Shown here: positions 1 to 7,399 of the stretch, one piece after another
Layout: every line of letters begins with the position of its first letter
How positions within the stretch are numbered: the first letter of the stretch is position 1
DNA from: Clostridium sp. CAG:575
GTDB lineage: Bacteria > Bacillota > Clostridia > TANB77 > CAG-508
Assembly: GCA_000435535.1 (NCBI GenBank)
Contig: FR884564.1
Location: 82,060-91,940 of the forward strand
Direction: 5' to 3'
DNA: 9,881 bases
The notes under the pieces: generated by a model
Seen by the model: the letters and a program-made list of their open reading frames with translations, nothing else
Told to the model about the DNA's origin: nothing
Databases searched by the model: none
Program-made: the position numbers and the translations under genes

Positions 1-34
1 AATTTTTAAAATAAAAAACTTTATCTATTAATTT

Positions 35-40
35 TATAAT
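35..40 (+). promoter_or_regulatory. Possible -10 box upstream of the prepilin/RCC1 remnant
   Basis: A perfect TATAAT lies here, about 83 nt before the ATG at 123. No good -35 hexamer sits 16-18 nt upstream, and such boxes arise by chance in DNA this AT-rich. If used, transcription would begin near 47, just before the inverted repeat at 52-81. Confidence 0.25.
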
Positions 41-51
41 AAGTTTTATGG

Positions 52-81
52 TATAGTGTGTATTAATAATTACACACTATA
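52..81. repeat. 11-bp perfect inverted repeat upstream of the prepilin/RCC1 remnant
   Basis: TATAGTGTGTA (52-62) is the exact reverse complement of TACACACTATA (71-81), with an 8-nt centre. No T-tract follows on the plus strand, so it is a poor terminator for upstream plus-strand transcription. Its place between a possible -10 and the SD suits an operator or an RNA hairpin in the 5' leader. The stem is directly visible; the role is inference. Confidence 0.5.
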
Positions 82-122
82 GTGCTATTAAAAATTTAAA
101 AAGTTAATAGAAGGAGGAAAAA

Positions 123-596
123 ATGAAATTAGAAGTACGAAAGCAAAAGGAAACAAAAAATTATAATGTTAAAGAAAGTTTAATAATTAATGCTAAAGGA
201 GTAACATTAATAGCATAAGTAATAACAATAATAATATTATTGATTTTATCAGGAGTAGCAATAGCAACACTAACAGGAGAAAATGGGTTATTTGCACGAG
301 CAAAACAAGAAAAAGAAAATTATTCTATAAGTAGTGCAAAAGAAAAATTACAATTAGCAATATCAGATTTAATGGTAGAGCAAACAAGCAAAGGCGAAAA
401 TCTAACAAAAGAATATGAAACAAGTCCAGTTTCAATATTAGCAGAAACAAAGTTTAAACGAATATTGGCAGGATATTATCACAGTTTAGTAATAGATGAA
501 GAAGGCTATTTATGGACTTGGGGATGTAATGATTATGGAGCACTAGGCGATGGAACAACAGAAAATAAAAAAATACCAGTTAAAATAATATATTAA
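123..596 (+). pseudogene. Broken prepilin-like N-terminus / RCC1-repeat surface protein
   Basis: The start is the ATG at 123, preceded by a strong SD (AAGGAGG, 111-117). The frame reads a short basic leader, then KGVTLIA, a TAA at 216-218, then VITIIILLILSGVAIATLTG and about 110 more codons. The intact motif is a class III (type IV prepilin-like) signal with likely cleavage after Gly26, and homologous N-termini read TLIALVITII, so the TAA most simply replaces a Leu codon (TTA to TAA). The usual Glu5 of mature pilins is Ala here. Codons about 112-155 form one RCC1 beta-propeller repeat (AGYYHSLVIDEEGYLWTWG, then YGALGDGTTEN), and the frame stops right after it. Related proteins normally carry several such blades, so the 3' end also looks lost. 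A TTG at 240 could restart translation but would give only a stranded half-helix without an SD. I read it as a pseudogene of a secreted or cell-surface protein. Confidence 0.72.
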
Positions 597-640
597 TACA
601 AGATATATATATATAGTTAAATTAATAAGTTGGAATATAG

Positions 641-678
641 TTTTAAAACGCATCCCAAATCAAGGATGCGTTTTAAAA
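641..678. terminator. Bidirectional terminator hairpin
   Basis: A perfect 15-bp stem pairs TTTTAAAACGCATCC (641-655) with its reverse complement at 664-678 around an 8-nt loop. The GC-rich core is followed by a T-run on both strands, so it can stop the plus-strand remnant ending at 596 and the minus-strand gene ending at 699. Confidence 0.85.
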
Positions 679-698
679 AACATGGAAATTGTTTAAAG

Positions 699-1322
699 TC
701 AATCAATTAAACTAATTTCATAAGCAATTTTTTCAAACCTTTTTTCAAGGTCTGAATCTGTTACACCATTTGCCAAAGCAAAAACTTTATAAAGCTGAAG
801 AGCTTCTGCAATATTATCTTTTACAGAAAAATTTTGAATGTAATCATTTAATTCAATATATTTATTCATAAAAGATTTGGCATCAGCTTTTTGCTCAGGT
901 GTAAGCAAAGAATTTTTTGGAGCATACTTTTTACCTTTAAATACTTGATCAAACAGAGATGGTTTTTTAAAGGAATTTACAAAATCATCATATTGTTCTT
1001 TTGAAATTGTTAGAGAAGATACGTATGACGAAATACAATTTTGAGCAGAAATAATTATACATTGTAATTCAAATTGAATTACAAAACGGCTTTCACAATG
1101 AAGTGAATCATAAAAATCAATACCTGCTTTTAAAAATTGTTTTTCTAAACTTACAAGCTTATTATTATATGTAATCATAATGTTTGGCATATCTGTAAAT
1201 GGCATATCAACCATTTTAGAAAGTTTTTTACAATTTTCAATTGTAGTTACTATTTCGATATTCCATTCTTCTCTGATTTGTTTAAAAGTAAAATCTTTTT
1301 CCCGCTGACTTTGTTCGGACAT
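699..1322 (-). CDS. Hypothetical protein, 207 aa, mostly helical
   Basis: I do not recognise this family. The product appears soluble, with no signal peptide or membrane segment. It looks mainly alpha-helical, with a charged N-terminus (SEQSQREKDFTFKQIREEW), a mid-section containing Cys residues, and a C-terminal part beginning LLTPEQKADAKSFMNKYIEL. I choose the ATG at 1322, because the AGGAGG (1335-1330) lies 7 nt upstream of it. The in-frame ATG at 1328 is only 1 nt from that SD and would add just two residues. The gene is transcribed alone, divergently from metG, with a good promoter at 1396-1368, and ends at the bidirectional hairpin at 641-678. A stand-alone cytosolic protein is the most that can be said. 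The reading frame itself is secure from SD, promoter and terminator. Confidence 0.8.
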   Translation of the reverse strand: MSEQSQREKDFTFKQIREEWNIEIVTTIENCKKLSKMVDMPFTDMPNIMITYNNKLVSLEKQFLKAGIDFYDSLHCESRFVIQFELQCIIISAQNCISSYVSSLTISKEQYDDFVNSFKKPSLFDQVFKGKKYAPKNSLLTPEQKADAKSFMNKYIELNDYIQNFSVKDNIAEALQLYKVFALANGVTDSDLEKRFEKIAYEISLID

Positions 1323-1367
1323 ATACATACCTCCTAATATATTACTGAAAATATTAATTATAAAAAT

Positions 1368-1396
1368 ATTATATCATCAAAGGTTACATAAATCAA
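1368..1396 (-). promoter_or_regulatory. SigA-type promoter for the 207-aa gene
   Basis: Read on the minus strand: -35 TTGATT (1396-1391), a 17-nt spacer, and a perfect -10 TATAAT (1373-1368) preceded by TGA, giving an extended -10. Predicted start is near 1361, with a leader of about 40 nt before the ATG at 1322. Confidence 0.7.
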
Positions 1397-1430
1397 GAAA
1401 AATTATAATTTTCTTTTATCCCAAAATTTC

Positions 1431-1459
1431 TAGACAAAAGCATAAAAATGTGATAACAT
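1431..1459 (+). promoter_or_regulatory. SigA-type promoter for the metG operon
   Basis: -35 TAGACA (1431-1436, one mismatch to TTGACA), a 17-nt spacer, and -10 TAACAT (1454-1459) preceded by TGA, an extended -10. Predicted start is near 1466, leaving a leader of only about 26 nt. There is therefore no room for a T-box, which controls many Firmicutes tRNA-synthetase genes. Confidence 0.7.
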
Positions 1460-1491
1460 AAACAAGAAAAAATCAAGAGAGGGTGGATTAA

Positions 1492-3066
1492 ATGAAAGAC
1501 AAATTTTATATTACAACACCAATATATTATCCAAGTGGAAGATACCATATAGGAACAGCATATACAACAGTACTTGCTGATACAATAAAAAGATATGAAG
1601 AATTAAGAGGAAAAGACACATTCATGCTAACAGGAGCCGATGAGCATGGACAAAAAATAGAAACAAAAGCCAAAGAAGCTGGAGTAACACCACAACAATA
1701 TGTGGATAAAATGGCAGATATGGCAAAAGAACTATGGACAAAAATGGATATACAATATAATGATTTTATAAGGACAACAGATGAAAGACATACAAAAATA
1801 GTTCAAAAAATATTTGATAAATTTATGGAGCAAGGAGATATCTATAAAGGAGAGTATGAAGGATTATATTGTGTACCATGTGAAACATTTTTTACAGAAA
1901 CACAATTAGTAGATGGAAAGTGTCCAGACTGTGGTAGAGAAGTTGTTCCAATGAAAGAAGAAGCATATTTCTTCAATATGAAAAAATACACAGATAAACT
2001 TTTAAAATATTATGATGAACATCCAGATTTTATAAAGCCAGATTATAGAAAACAAGAAATGATAAATAACTTTATAAAACCAGGACTAGAAGATTTATGT
2101 GTAACAAGAACCTCATTTGATTGGGGAATTAAAGTTTTAAAAGATCCAAAACATGTTATATATGTATGGTTAGATGCATTAACAAATTATTTAACAGCTC
2201 TAGGATATATGTCTGATGATGACACATTATTCAAAAAATACTGGCCTGCAGATGTACAATTAGTAGGAAAAGATATTGCAAGATTCCACTTAATTTATTG
2301 GCCAATTTTCTTAATGGCATTAGATTTACCATTACCAAAAACAATTTTTGTACATAACTGGATAATGATGAAAGACGGAAAAATGAGTAAATCAAAAGGA
2401 AATGTAATATATCCAGAAGACTTAATAGATAGATATGGACTAGATGCAACAAAATATTTCTTATTAAGAGAGATGCCAACATCACAAGATGGATTATTTT
2501 CACCAGAAGAATTTGTACAAAGATATAATTTTGAACTTTGTAATGATTTAAGTAACTTATTAAATAGAACAGTATCAATGGTTAACAAATATTTTGAAGG
2601 AAAAGTTCCAAGTTATAATGGAACACCAAATGATGTTGACAAAACAATAGAAGAAATAAGTGCAGAACAAATTGATAAATTTGAAAAATTATTTGAAAAT
2701 TTCGAATTTGCAAATAGTATCCAAGAAATCTGGAATTTAGTTGCAAGAACAAATAAATATATTGATGAAACGATGCCATGGGCACTTGCAAAAGAAGAAA
2801 AAATTGAAGAACTAAAATCATCAATGTATCATTTAATTGAAAACTTAAGAAGAATTGCAATATTAATAAAACCATTTATGAATGAAACATCAGAAAATAT
2901 ATTAAGACAAATTGGTGCAAATAATGAAAAACTAAAAACTTGGGATAGTTTAAAAGAATATGACAAATTAGAAAATTTACAAGTAATAGAAAAGGGAGAA
3001 CCAATTTTTATGAGATTAAATACAGAAGAAGAAATAGAATATATAAAACAAGTAATGAAAAAATAA
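1492..3066 (+). CDS. metG: Methionyl-tRNA synthetase, short form
   Basis: This class I aminoacyl-tRNA synthetase attaches methionine to tRNA-Met in the cytosol using ATP. The first signature is HIGT (19-22) in YYPSGRYHIGTAYTT. The KMSKS loop is at 297-301. Two CxxC knuckles (Cys127/130 and Cys144/147) form the zinc-binding connective-peptide insert. The conserved DFIRTTDERH (91-100) and YVWLDALTNYL (224-234) are also present. The helical anticodon-binding domain runs from about 345 to 500. At 524 aa it lacks the C-terminal EMAP-II/CsaA-like tRNA-binding and dimerisation domain of B. subtilis MetG (about 660 aa); it ends shortly after the anticodon domain in an acidic linker. The ATG follows an SD-like AGGGTGG (1480-1486). 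It is the first gene of a probable operon, with 22 nt to the deacetylase gene. Confidence 0.97.
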   Translation: MKDKFYITTPIYYPSGRYHIGTAYTTVLADTIKRYEELRGKDTFMLTGADEHGQKIETKAKEAGVTPQQYVDKMADMAKELWTKMDIQYNDFIRTTDERHTKIVQKIFDKFMEQGDIYKGEYEGLYCVPCETFFTETQLVDGKCPDCGREVVPMKEEAYFFNMKKYTDKLLKYYDEHPDFIKPDYRKQEMINNFIKPGLEDLCVTRTSFDWGIKVLKDPKHVIYVWLDALTNYLTALGYMSDDDTLFKKYWPADVQLVGKDIARFHLIYWPIFLMALDLPLPKTIFVHNWIMMKDGKMSKSKGNVIYPEDLIDRYGLDATKYFLLREMPTSQDGLFSPEEFVQRYNFELCNDLSNLLNRTVSMVNKYFEGKVPSYNGTPNDVDKTIEEISAEQIDKFEKLFENFEFANSIQEIWNLVARTNKYIDETMPWALAKEEKIEELKSSMYHLIENLRRIAILIKPFMNETSENILRQIGANNEKLKTWDSLKEYDKLENLQVIEKGEPIFMRLNTEEEIEYIKQVMKK

Positions 3067-3088
3067 AAATATAAAGAGGATGAAATAG

Positions 3089-4027
3089 ATGGGATTATTT
3101 TATAATAAAGGTCAGTATCAGGGCTATAATATATATAGTATGAAAAAATATGTAGATAAAAAAAGAATTATATTAAGTTGTGTAGTTGCTACAATATTAG
3201 TAATTACATTGATGCTGACTATTTATTATATTGTAGATACTTCAATTCGAGTAAAAAAATCAAAAAAATATGAAGAACAGGTAATTGCATATAAGCAACA
3301 ATTAGAAGAACAAGAAAAAATAGAAAAAGAAAAAAAAGAAGCAGAAAGATTATCAAGAATTCCAAATTTAACAGAAGAAGGTAAAGAAAATATAAAAAAT
3401 ATATATCATTCAGAAACAGCAAAAAGAGCATTTTTAACATTTGATGATGGTCCATCAACTAACACTAAAGATATATTAGACTTATTATTGCAAAGAAACA
3501 TAAAGGCAACTTTTTTTGTATTAGGAACACAAGTTGAAAGAATGCCTGAAACAGTTAAAAGAATATATGAAGAAGGACATTATATAGCAAATCATGGATA
3601 TTCACATGTATATTCTAGTATATATTCATCACCAGAAGCTGTATTAGATGAATTTAATAAATGTAATCAAGTAGTAGCTAATGCAATTCAAGTTCCAGAG
3701 TATAATTCTCATTTGTTTAGATTTCCAGGTGGATATTATGGTGGAAAGTATGCTGAAATAAAGAAACAAGCAAATGAAATACTTAAACAAAACAACATAG
3801 CACATGTAGACTGGAATGCACTTACAGGAGATTCTGAAAAACAAAATCCAACAAAAGAGTACTTAATGAATAATTTACAAAAGACAACACAAGGAAAAAA
3901 TAGTATAGTAATATTGATGCATGACTCACAAGCAAAAAAAGTAACAGTAGAAACATTACCAGAAGTAATAGACTATCTACAACAACAAGGATATGAATTT
4001 GAAAATTTTTACAGTATTATAAAATAG
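3089..4027 (+). CDS. Membrane-anchored polysaccharide (NodB-type) deacetylase
   Basis: This predicted carbohydrate esterase family 4 enzyme removes N-acetyl groups from peptidoglycan or another cell-wall polymer outside the membrane. A basic N-terminus is followed by one membrane helix (about 26-49), a charged helical stalk (about 55-90, Lys/Glu/Gln-rich) and the NodB domain (about 112-310). All five family motifs are visible: TFDDGP (117-122, base Asp119 and metal ligand Asp120), HGYSH (169-173, metal ligands His169 and His173), RFPGG (211-215), DW (241-242), and ILMHDS with His278 as probable general acid. It therefore looks catalytically intact. The ATG at 3089 has an SD (AAGAGGA, 3074-3080) 8 nt upstream; the internal ATG at 3140 has none. 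The single anchor plus stalk resembles PgdA-type peptidoglycan GlcNAc deacetylases more than a free secreted enzyme. A PdaA-like sporulation role is possible, but the sequence alone does not show it. Confidence 0.93.
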   Translation: MGLFYNKGQYQGYNIYSMKKYVDKKRIILSCVVATILVITLMLTIYYIVDTSIRVKKSKKYEEQVIAYKQQLEEQEKIEKEKKEAERLSRIPNLTEEGKENIKNIYHSETAKRAFLTFDDGPSTNTKDILDLLLQRNIKATFFVLGTQVERMPETVKRIYEEGHYIANHGYSHVYSSIYSSPEAVLDEFNKCNQVVANAIQVPEYNSHLFRFPGGYYGGKYAEIKKQANEILKQNNIAHVDWNALTGDSEKQNPTKEYLMNNLQKTTQGKNSIVILMHDSQAKKVTVETLPEVIDYLQQQGYEFENFYSIIK

Positions 4028-4032
4028 GAGGT
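4026..4032 (+). promoter_or_regulatory. SD overlapping the deacetylase stop; sets a TTG start
   Basis: AGGAGGT begins inside the TAG stop of the deacetylase gene (4025-4027) and lies 7 nt before the TTG at 4040. It fixes that non-ATG start, since no in-frame ATG lies nearby, and suggests translational coupling of the two genes. Confidence 0.8.
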
Positions 4033-4039
4033 AAGGTCA

Positions 4040-6379
4040 TTGCCTAGAAAAAGAAAAGAAAGTATAAATGGAATAGAAGAAAAATTAGAATACTTAGAAT
4101 TGGATTTAGAAAATATACCAGAATCCTTAAAAAGATTTGAAGCATTAAATTATAGGTTACCTAGAATAAGTGATGAAAAACAATATAGACAATATAGATA
4201 TGTTCCAGTAGATAAAATTCAAATTTTAATATCTCCAACAAATAGATTAGATGATTTAAAAGAAAAATATAGAAAAGCAAGTCCTTTAGCAGAATACTTA
4301 GATGATAAAAATGAAGAAAATTTGCTTAAATATACAACATTTTTAAACATGCTAAAAGAAGTAAATATAGAAGATATTGAAAAAATAGAAGAAGAACAAA
4401 ATAAATTAAATAAAAAAATACCATTTAAAGTAAAGTTCCAAGGAAATTATTTGTGGCAAATATATTATGCTGAAAATACAGATCAATATTTTATGATTGT
4501 AACAACAGAAGATACTGATTATTCAACATTTTTTTATTTATTAAAAAAGAAGATAGAAAAAAACAAAAACTCAAAAATATTTGTTCCAATTAGTAATATT
4601 CAATATTCTAATAAATATTTAAAAAGAGATGAGTTTAAAGATTTAGAAAATTATTTATGGATGTTTACAAAAGATTGGCCATTAATTTATGAAGTATATG
4701 ATAAAAATGAAGATTTATCTATTCAAATAGTTGGAGAAACAAATGTATATCAAAAAATTAGAACAACATATAAAGTAGAATTAAATGATAAAGAGCAAGC
4801 AAATTCTTTTTATAAGCTGGTAAAAGCGTTATTTATATTACAAACGGAATTGCCACACTATTATGATTTTAGAACTGATATAGGTAATAATGGTGAATTG
4901 AAATTTTATTTTAAAAATGAAGAGATTATATATGAAAAAATGTCTCAGTTTATACGTGAACAATATAAAGAAGGAATAAAAAGAAGAAGAGAAATTAAAA
5001 TTCAAATTAGAAAATATACAAAAAAATTAGAACAATTGAAACAAAAAGCATCTCTTCAAGAAATAGAATATTTAGCAAAAGAAAAACAGATATCAACATT
5101 TTTAGAGTGCAAAAAATCATTTTTCGGAAAAGTAAAATATTATTTTAAATATAGTAAGAAAAGTAAAAAAATAGAAAATGAAGATATTAGTGAAACAAAA
5201 GAAATAGAAAACAATGATGAATTATCTGCTCAAAAAAATGCTGAAAATACAATAGAAAAAGCAGCCAAAAAAGCTAAAAAGAAAATACCAATTAAAAAAG
5301 TCTATACTTTAGATGAATTAATAACAAGTTATAAAGAATTAGAAAAATTAGAAACACAAATGAAAAATCTATTAATGGATGTAAATGCATTAAAATTGAA
5401 AAATAAAAATATGCAAAAGAAAATAGAAAATGCAACTAAATTTATCGAAGAAATTGATAATCATAAAAAGAGTATTTTTGAATTTTGGAAATATAGCAAT
5501 AAAGATGAAATAGCTGTTTTACCAGAAGGAGAAGCGGAAGATGTAAATATTATCAAAAAAATAGAAAAGACATTTGACTACGAAGAAGATTTTGAAGAAT
5601 TTGGTAAAAAAATGGATAAAATACAAAGAAAGAATTTAGTAAAAGCAGATGAAGATAGCATTTTTATAGCTACTACAAATATATTAAGAACATTAAATAA
5701 AATAAAAACAAGTAAAATTACTCCAGTAGAATTAGAAAGAAATCTAAAAGAAATAAAAGAAGAGGAAAAACAAGAAAAAGATTTATCTGAAAAAGAATAT
5801 GATATATTTGGTAAAGTTATAGAAGATAACAGAAAAATAAAGAAAATAAATAATAAAAAGCACAGAGAACTACCAAGAGATAAATTTGAAATTTTAGAAG
5901 TAAACCAAAACACTAAAAAGCTGGGATATCGATTATCTTTGGAATTAGTAATAAAAAATATAATGAAAGCATTAAATAAAATAGTAATTCCAGAAAATTT
6001 GAGTGTATATAAATCAACAGAAAACCAAAAACTAGATGAAAAAGAAATCAATGTATTTAATATAAATCCTGAAAAAGAAATAGAAGAAGTAATAAAAGGT
6101 GAAGAACAAGAAATTAATCTGTACAAAGTTAATGTAAAACAAGGAACAAAAGGATTAGGATTTACAAATATTATTTTTTATAACAATCAGAATAAAACTT
6201 TGCCAGTAGGAATGGATTTATCTACAAAAATGATTTTTGATATTTCAAAATTAAATTTGAAATTAAAAGAGAAGACAACTTTTAAGATGGCAGATTTTGA
6301 AAATCCTGAAGATGACTTTTCAGATTTTATAGTTAAAAATATAAATGTATATGAATATGATATTATAGATGAGGAATAA
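4040..6379 (+). CDS. Large Lys/Glu-rich coiled-coil protein of unknown function, 779 aa
   Basis: I do not recognise the family. The TTG start is supported by a near-perfect SD. There is no signal peptide or membrane helix, and only one Cys (357), so it is probably cytosolic. The N-terminal part (about 1-300) is of mixed composition and looks folded, with aromatic-rich segments such as NYLWQIYYAENTDQYFMIV (136-154). Residues about 300-350 and 425-475 are strongly helical and likely coiled coils. They are separated by a very basic/acidic low-complexity stretch (about 360-420) with KKAKKKIPIKK (410-420). A charged linker (about 560-610) leads to a C-terminal part (about 612-779) with beta-like segments and the motif KQGTKGLGFTNIIFY (700-714). 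The ends suggest two folded domains joined by coiled coils, as in scaffold or cytoskeletal proteins, but that is inference. It is the last gene of the metG operon, 12 nt after the deacetylase gene. Confidence 0.88.
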   Translation: MPRKRKESINGIEEKLEYLELDLENIPESLKRFEALNYRLPRISDEKQYRQYRYVPVDKIQILISPTNRLDDLKEKYRKASPLAEYLDDKNEENLLKYTTFLNMLKEVNIEDIEKIEEEQNKLNKKIPFKVKFQGNYLWQIYYAENTDQYFMIVTTEDTDYSTFFYLLKKKIEKNKNSKIFVPISNIQYSNKYLKRDEFKDLENYLWMFTKDWPLIYEVYDKNEDLSIQIVGETNVYQKIRTTYKVELNDKEQANSFYKLVKALFILQTELPHYYDFRTDIGNNGELKFYFKNEEIIYEKMSQFIREQYKEGIKRRREIKIQIRKYTKKLEQLKQKASLQEIEYLAKEKQISTFLECKKSFFGKVKYYFKYSKKSKKIENEDISETKEIENNDELSAQKNAENTIEKAAKKAKKKIPIKKVYTLDELITSYKELEKLETQMKNLLMDVNALKLKNKNMQKKIENATKFIEEIDNHKKSIFEFWKYSNKDEIAVLPEGEAEDVNIIKKIEKTFDYEEDFEEFGKKMDKIQRKNLVKADEDSIFIATTNILRTLNKIKTSKITPVELERNLKEIKEEEKQEKDLSEKEYDIFGKVIEDNRKIKKINNKKHRELPRDKFEILEVNQNTKKLGYRLSLELVIKNIMKALNKIVIPENLSVYKSTENQKLDEKEINVFNINPEKEIEEVIKGEEQEINLYKVNVKQGTKGLGFTNIIFYNNQNKTLPVGMDLSTKMIFDISKLNLKLKEKTTFKMADFENPEDDFSDFIVKNINVYEYDIIDEE

Positions 6380-6384
6380 TTCAA

Positions 6385-6445
6385 AAAGATTTATTACACA
6401 TAAATTAAATGAGATTGTTAAAATATAATTTTTGGTAAATCTTTA
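6385..6445 (+). terminator. Weak long-loop inverted repeat after the metG operon
   Basis: AAAGATTTA just after the 779-aa gene is complementary to TAAATCTTT about 40 nt later. The loop is long, the stem has little GC and no T-run follows, so this is a poor terminator. The 16-bp hairpin at 6517-6552 is a better candidate stop for the operon. Confidence 0.2.
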
Positions 6446-6505
6446 AGTTAGGTTAGTTATAATAAAATTTTAAATTTGCAATTTTGGAAAAAATAGAAAA
6501 AATGC

Positions 6506-6534
6506 TGGACTTTTTAAAAATTGTATGCTAATAT
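6506..6534 (+). promoter_or_regulatory. Promoter of tRNA-Leu
   Basis: -35 TGGACT (6506-6511), a 17-nt spacer, and -10 TAATAT (6529-6534) preceded by TGC, again an extended -10. Predicted start is near 6541, giving a leader of about 18 nt before the mature tRNA at 6559. The -10 sits in the centre of the inverted repeat at 6517-6552. Confidence 0.55.
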
Positions 6535-6552
6535 GTATTAGCATACAATTTT
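6517..6552. repeat. 16-bp perfect inverted repeat over the tRNA promoter
   Basis: AAAATTGTATGCTAAT (6517-6532) is exactly complementary to ATTAGCATACAATTTT (6537-6552), with a 4-nt loop. It ends in TTTT only 6 nt before the tRNA. It could terminate the metG operon, act as an operator at the tRNA promoter it overlaps, or do both. The stem is certain; the role is not. Confidence 0.6.
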
Positions 6553-6558
6553 GTATAT

Positions 6559-6645
6559 GCCGGTGTGCTGAAATTGGTAGACGGGACAGACTCAAAATCT
6601 GTTGTCAGTAATGGCGTGTGGGTTCGAGTCCCACCACCGGCACCA
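6559..6645 (+). tRNA. tRNA-Leu (anticodon CAA)
   Basis: An 87-nt class II tRNA with an encoded CCA end. The acceptor arm GCCGGTG (6559-6565) pairs with CACCGGC (6635-6641), followed by discriminator A and CCA (6643-6645). The anticodon stem is ACAGA/TCTGT around loop CTCAAAA, giving anticodon CAA (6593-6595), which reads UUG. The long variable arm (about 6603-6617) and the T arm (GTGGG, TTCGAGT, CCCAC, 6618-6634) are intact. The long variable arm, anticodon and A73 all agree with leucine identity. Confidence 0.97.
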
Positions 6646-6683
6646 AAATATTTTAGTTAGAAATAATATAAAAGATTCATATA

Positions 6684-6724
6684 AAAATCATTTGATAAAA
6701 TGGATGATTTTATTTAATTTTTTT
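6684..6724 (+). terminator. Possible terminator of the tRNA-Leu transcript
   Basis: AAAATCAT (6684-6691) pairs with ATGATTTT (6704-6711), followed by an interrupted T-rich tract ending in seven Ts (6718-6724). The stem is short and AT-rich, so it is a weaker stop than the hairpin at 6736-6767. Confidence 0.4.
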
Positions 6725-6735
6725 AGTGGAGATGT

Positions 6736-6767
6736 AAAAAGAGAGCATTTAATAATGCTCTCTTTTT
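6736..6767 (+). terminator. Strong intrinsic terminator downstream of tRNA-Leu
   Basis: A perfect 14-bp stem pairs AAAAAGAGAGCATT (6736-6749) with AATGCTCTCTTTTT (6754-6767) around loop TAAT. It ends in five Ts. The A-run on the 5' side lets it also work on the minus strand. It insulates the tRNA from the ygjV-like gene. Confidence 0.85.
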
Positions 6768-6921
6768 GCTAATAAATAATAAAAATGAAAAGTATATAAA
6801 TTTAATATTTCAGATATTGTAAAATTTAAAGTTTTATAATATGTTATGTAAAAGTAATTAATAAATTTATGTAAGCCAATTTAATTTAGAATTAAAATTA
6901 GAAAAAAAAGATTGGAGAAAA
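6768..6921. other. AT-rich intergenic stretch before the ygjV-like gene
   Basis: No gene or strong structure is visible. A perfect TATAAT at 6835-6840 could be the -10 of the downstream gene, but no convincing -35 accompanies it. A short SD (GGAG, 6914-6917) precedes the ATG at 6922. Confidence 0.35.
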
Positions 6922-7320
6922 ATGATAATAATACAAATAATACAAGTAATATATTCAATATATATAATGTTTTTAAAAAACAAGAGAAATATGTTGATAA
7001 ATATGTTTATAAGCAATTTAATTAGTTTAATTCTTTTTAATATTGCAGGATTAGGAGAAGCATCACTCACGACAATATTTATAACGTTGCGTTCATTTCT
7101 TTTTACTTTTAGAGAAAAGTATAAAACAAATTTTGTATTTTTCTTTTGTTTAATGTTACACATAGTTGTAGGAATAGTTACATTTAAAGATTTGTTTAGT
7201 TTATTACCATGCGTAACAGCAATTATTTCAGTAATTACATTATGGTTTGGAAATGAACAACAAATTCGTATAGGAAGTATTATTTCAAACTTAATATGGG
7301 TTATATTATTATTTGAATAA
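6922..7320 (+). CDS. Small membrane protein, YgjV-family-like
   Basis: A 132-aa hydrophobic protein with about four to five predicted membrane helices (near 3-17, 26-44, 69-87, 93-110 and 117-131). The pattern LRSFLFTFREKYK (56-68), then GIVTFKDLFSLLPCVTAIIS (84-103), then a polar turn with QIR (114-116) and a final helix SIISNLIWVILLFE fits the Imp-YgjV family (inner-membrane proteins of unknown function). The family match is from memory of the motif pattern. The SD is modest (GGAG, 4 nt before the ATG). A long frame on the opposite strand overlaps this gene, but it lacks a recognisable family and is probably a shadow. The gene stands alone between the tRNA terminator and the convergent spoVA cluster. 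Its function is unknown; association with the membrane is the only firm prediction. Confidence 0.72.
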   Translation: MIIIQIIQVIYSIYIMFLKNKRNMLINMFISNLISLILFNIAGLGEASLTTIFITLRSFLFTFREKYKTNFVFFFCLMLHIVVGIVTFKDLFSLLPCVTAIISVITLWFGNEQQIRIGSIISNLIWVILLFE

Positions 7321-7399
7321 CATATATATATCAGCAACATTTAACTTAATAGTAATCATATTTACTATAATAAGTTGTATTCTAAATAATAGAATATAT

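Noticed and set aside
240..596. Treating the TTG at 240 as a true start of an intact gene
   Set aside because: No SD is present, and it would begin in the middle of the membrane helix of the obvious ATG-initiated frame.
1460..1491. T-box leader before metG
   Set aside because: The predicted leader is about 26 nt, and no stem-loops or T-box sequence are present.
5578..6126. Long minus-strand frame inside the 779-aa gene
   Set aside because: Ser/Phe-rich complement of a Lys/Glu/Asn-rich gene; no SD and no family features. Other minus-strand frames within metG and the deacetylase gene are the same kind of artefact.
6867..7340. Minus-strand 157-aa frame opposite the ygjV-like gene
   Set aside because: Its Ile/Asn-rich product fits no family, whereas the plus-strand frame shows YgjV-like motifs and an SD.
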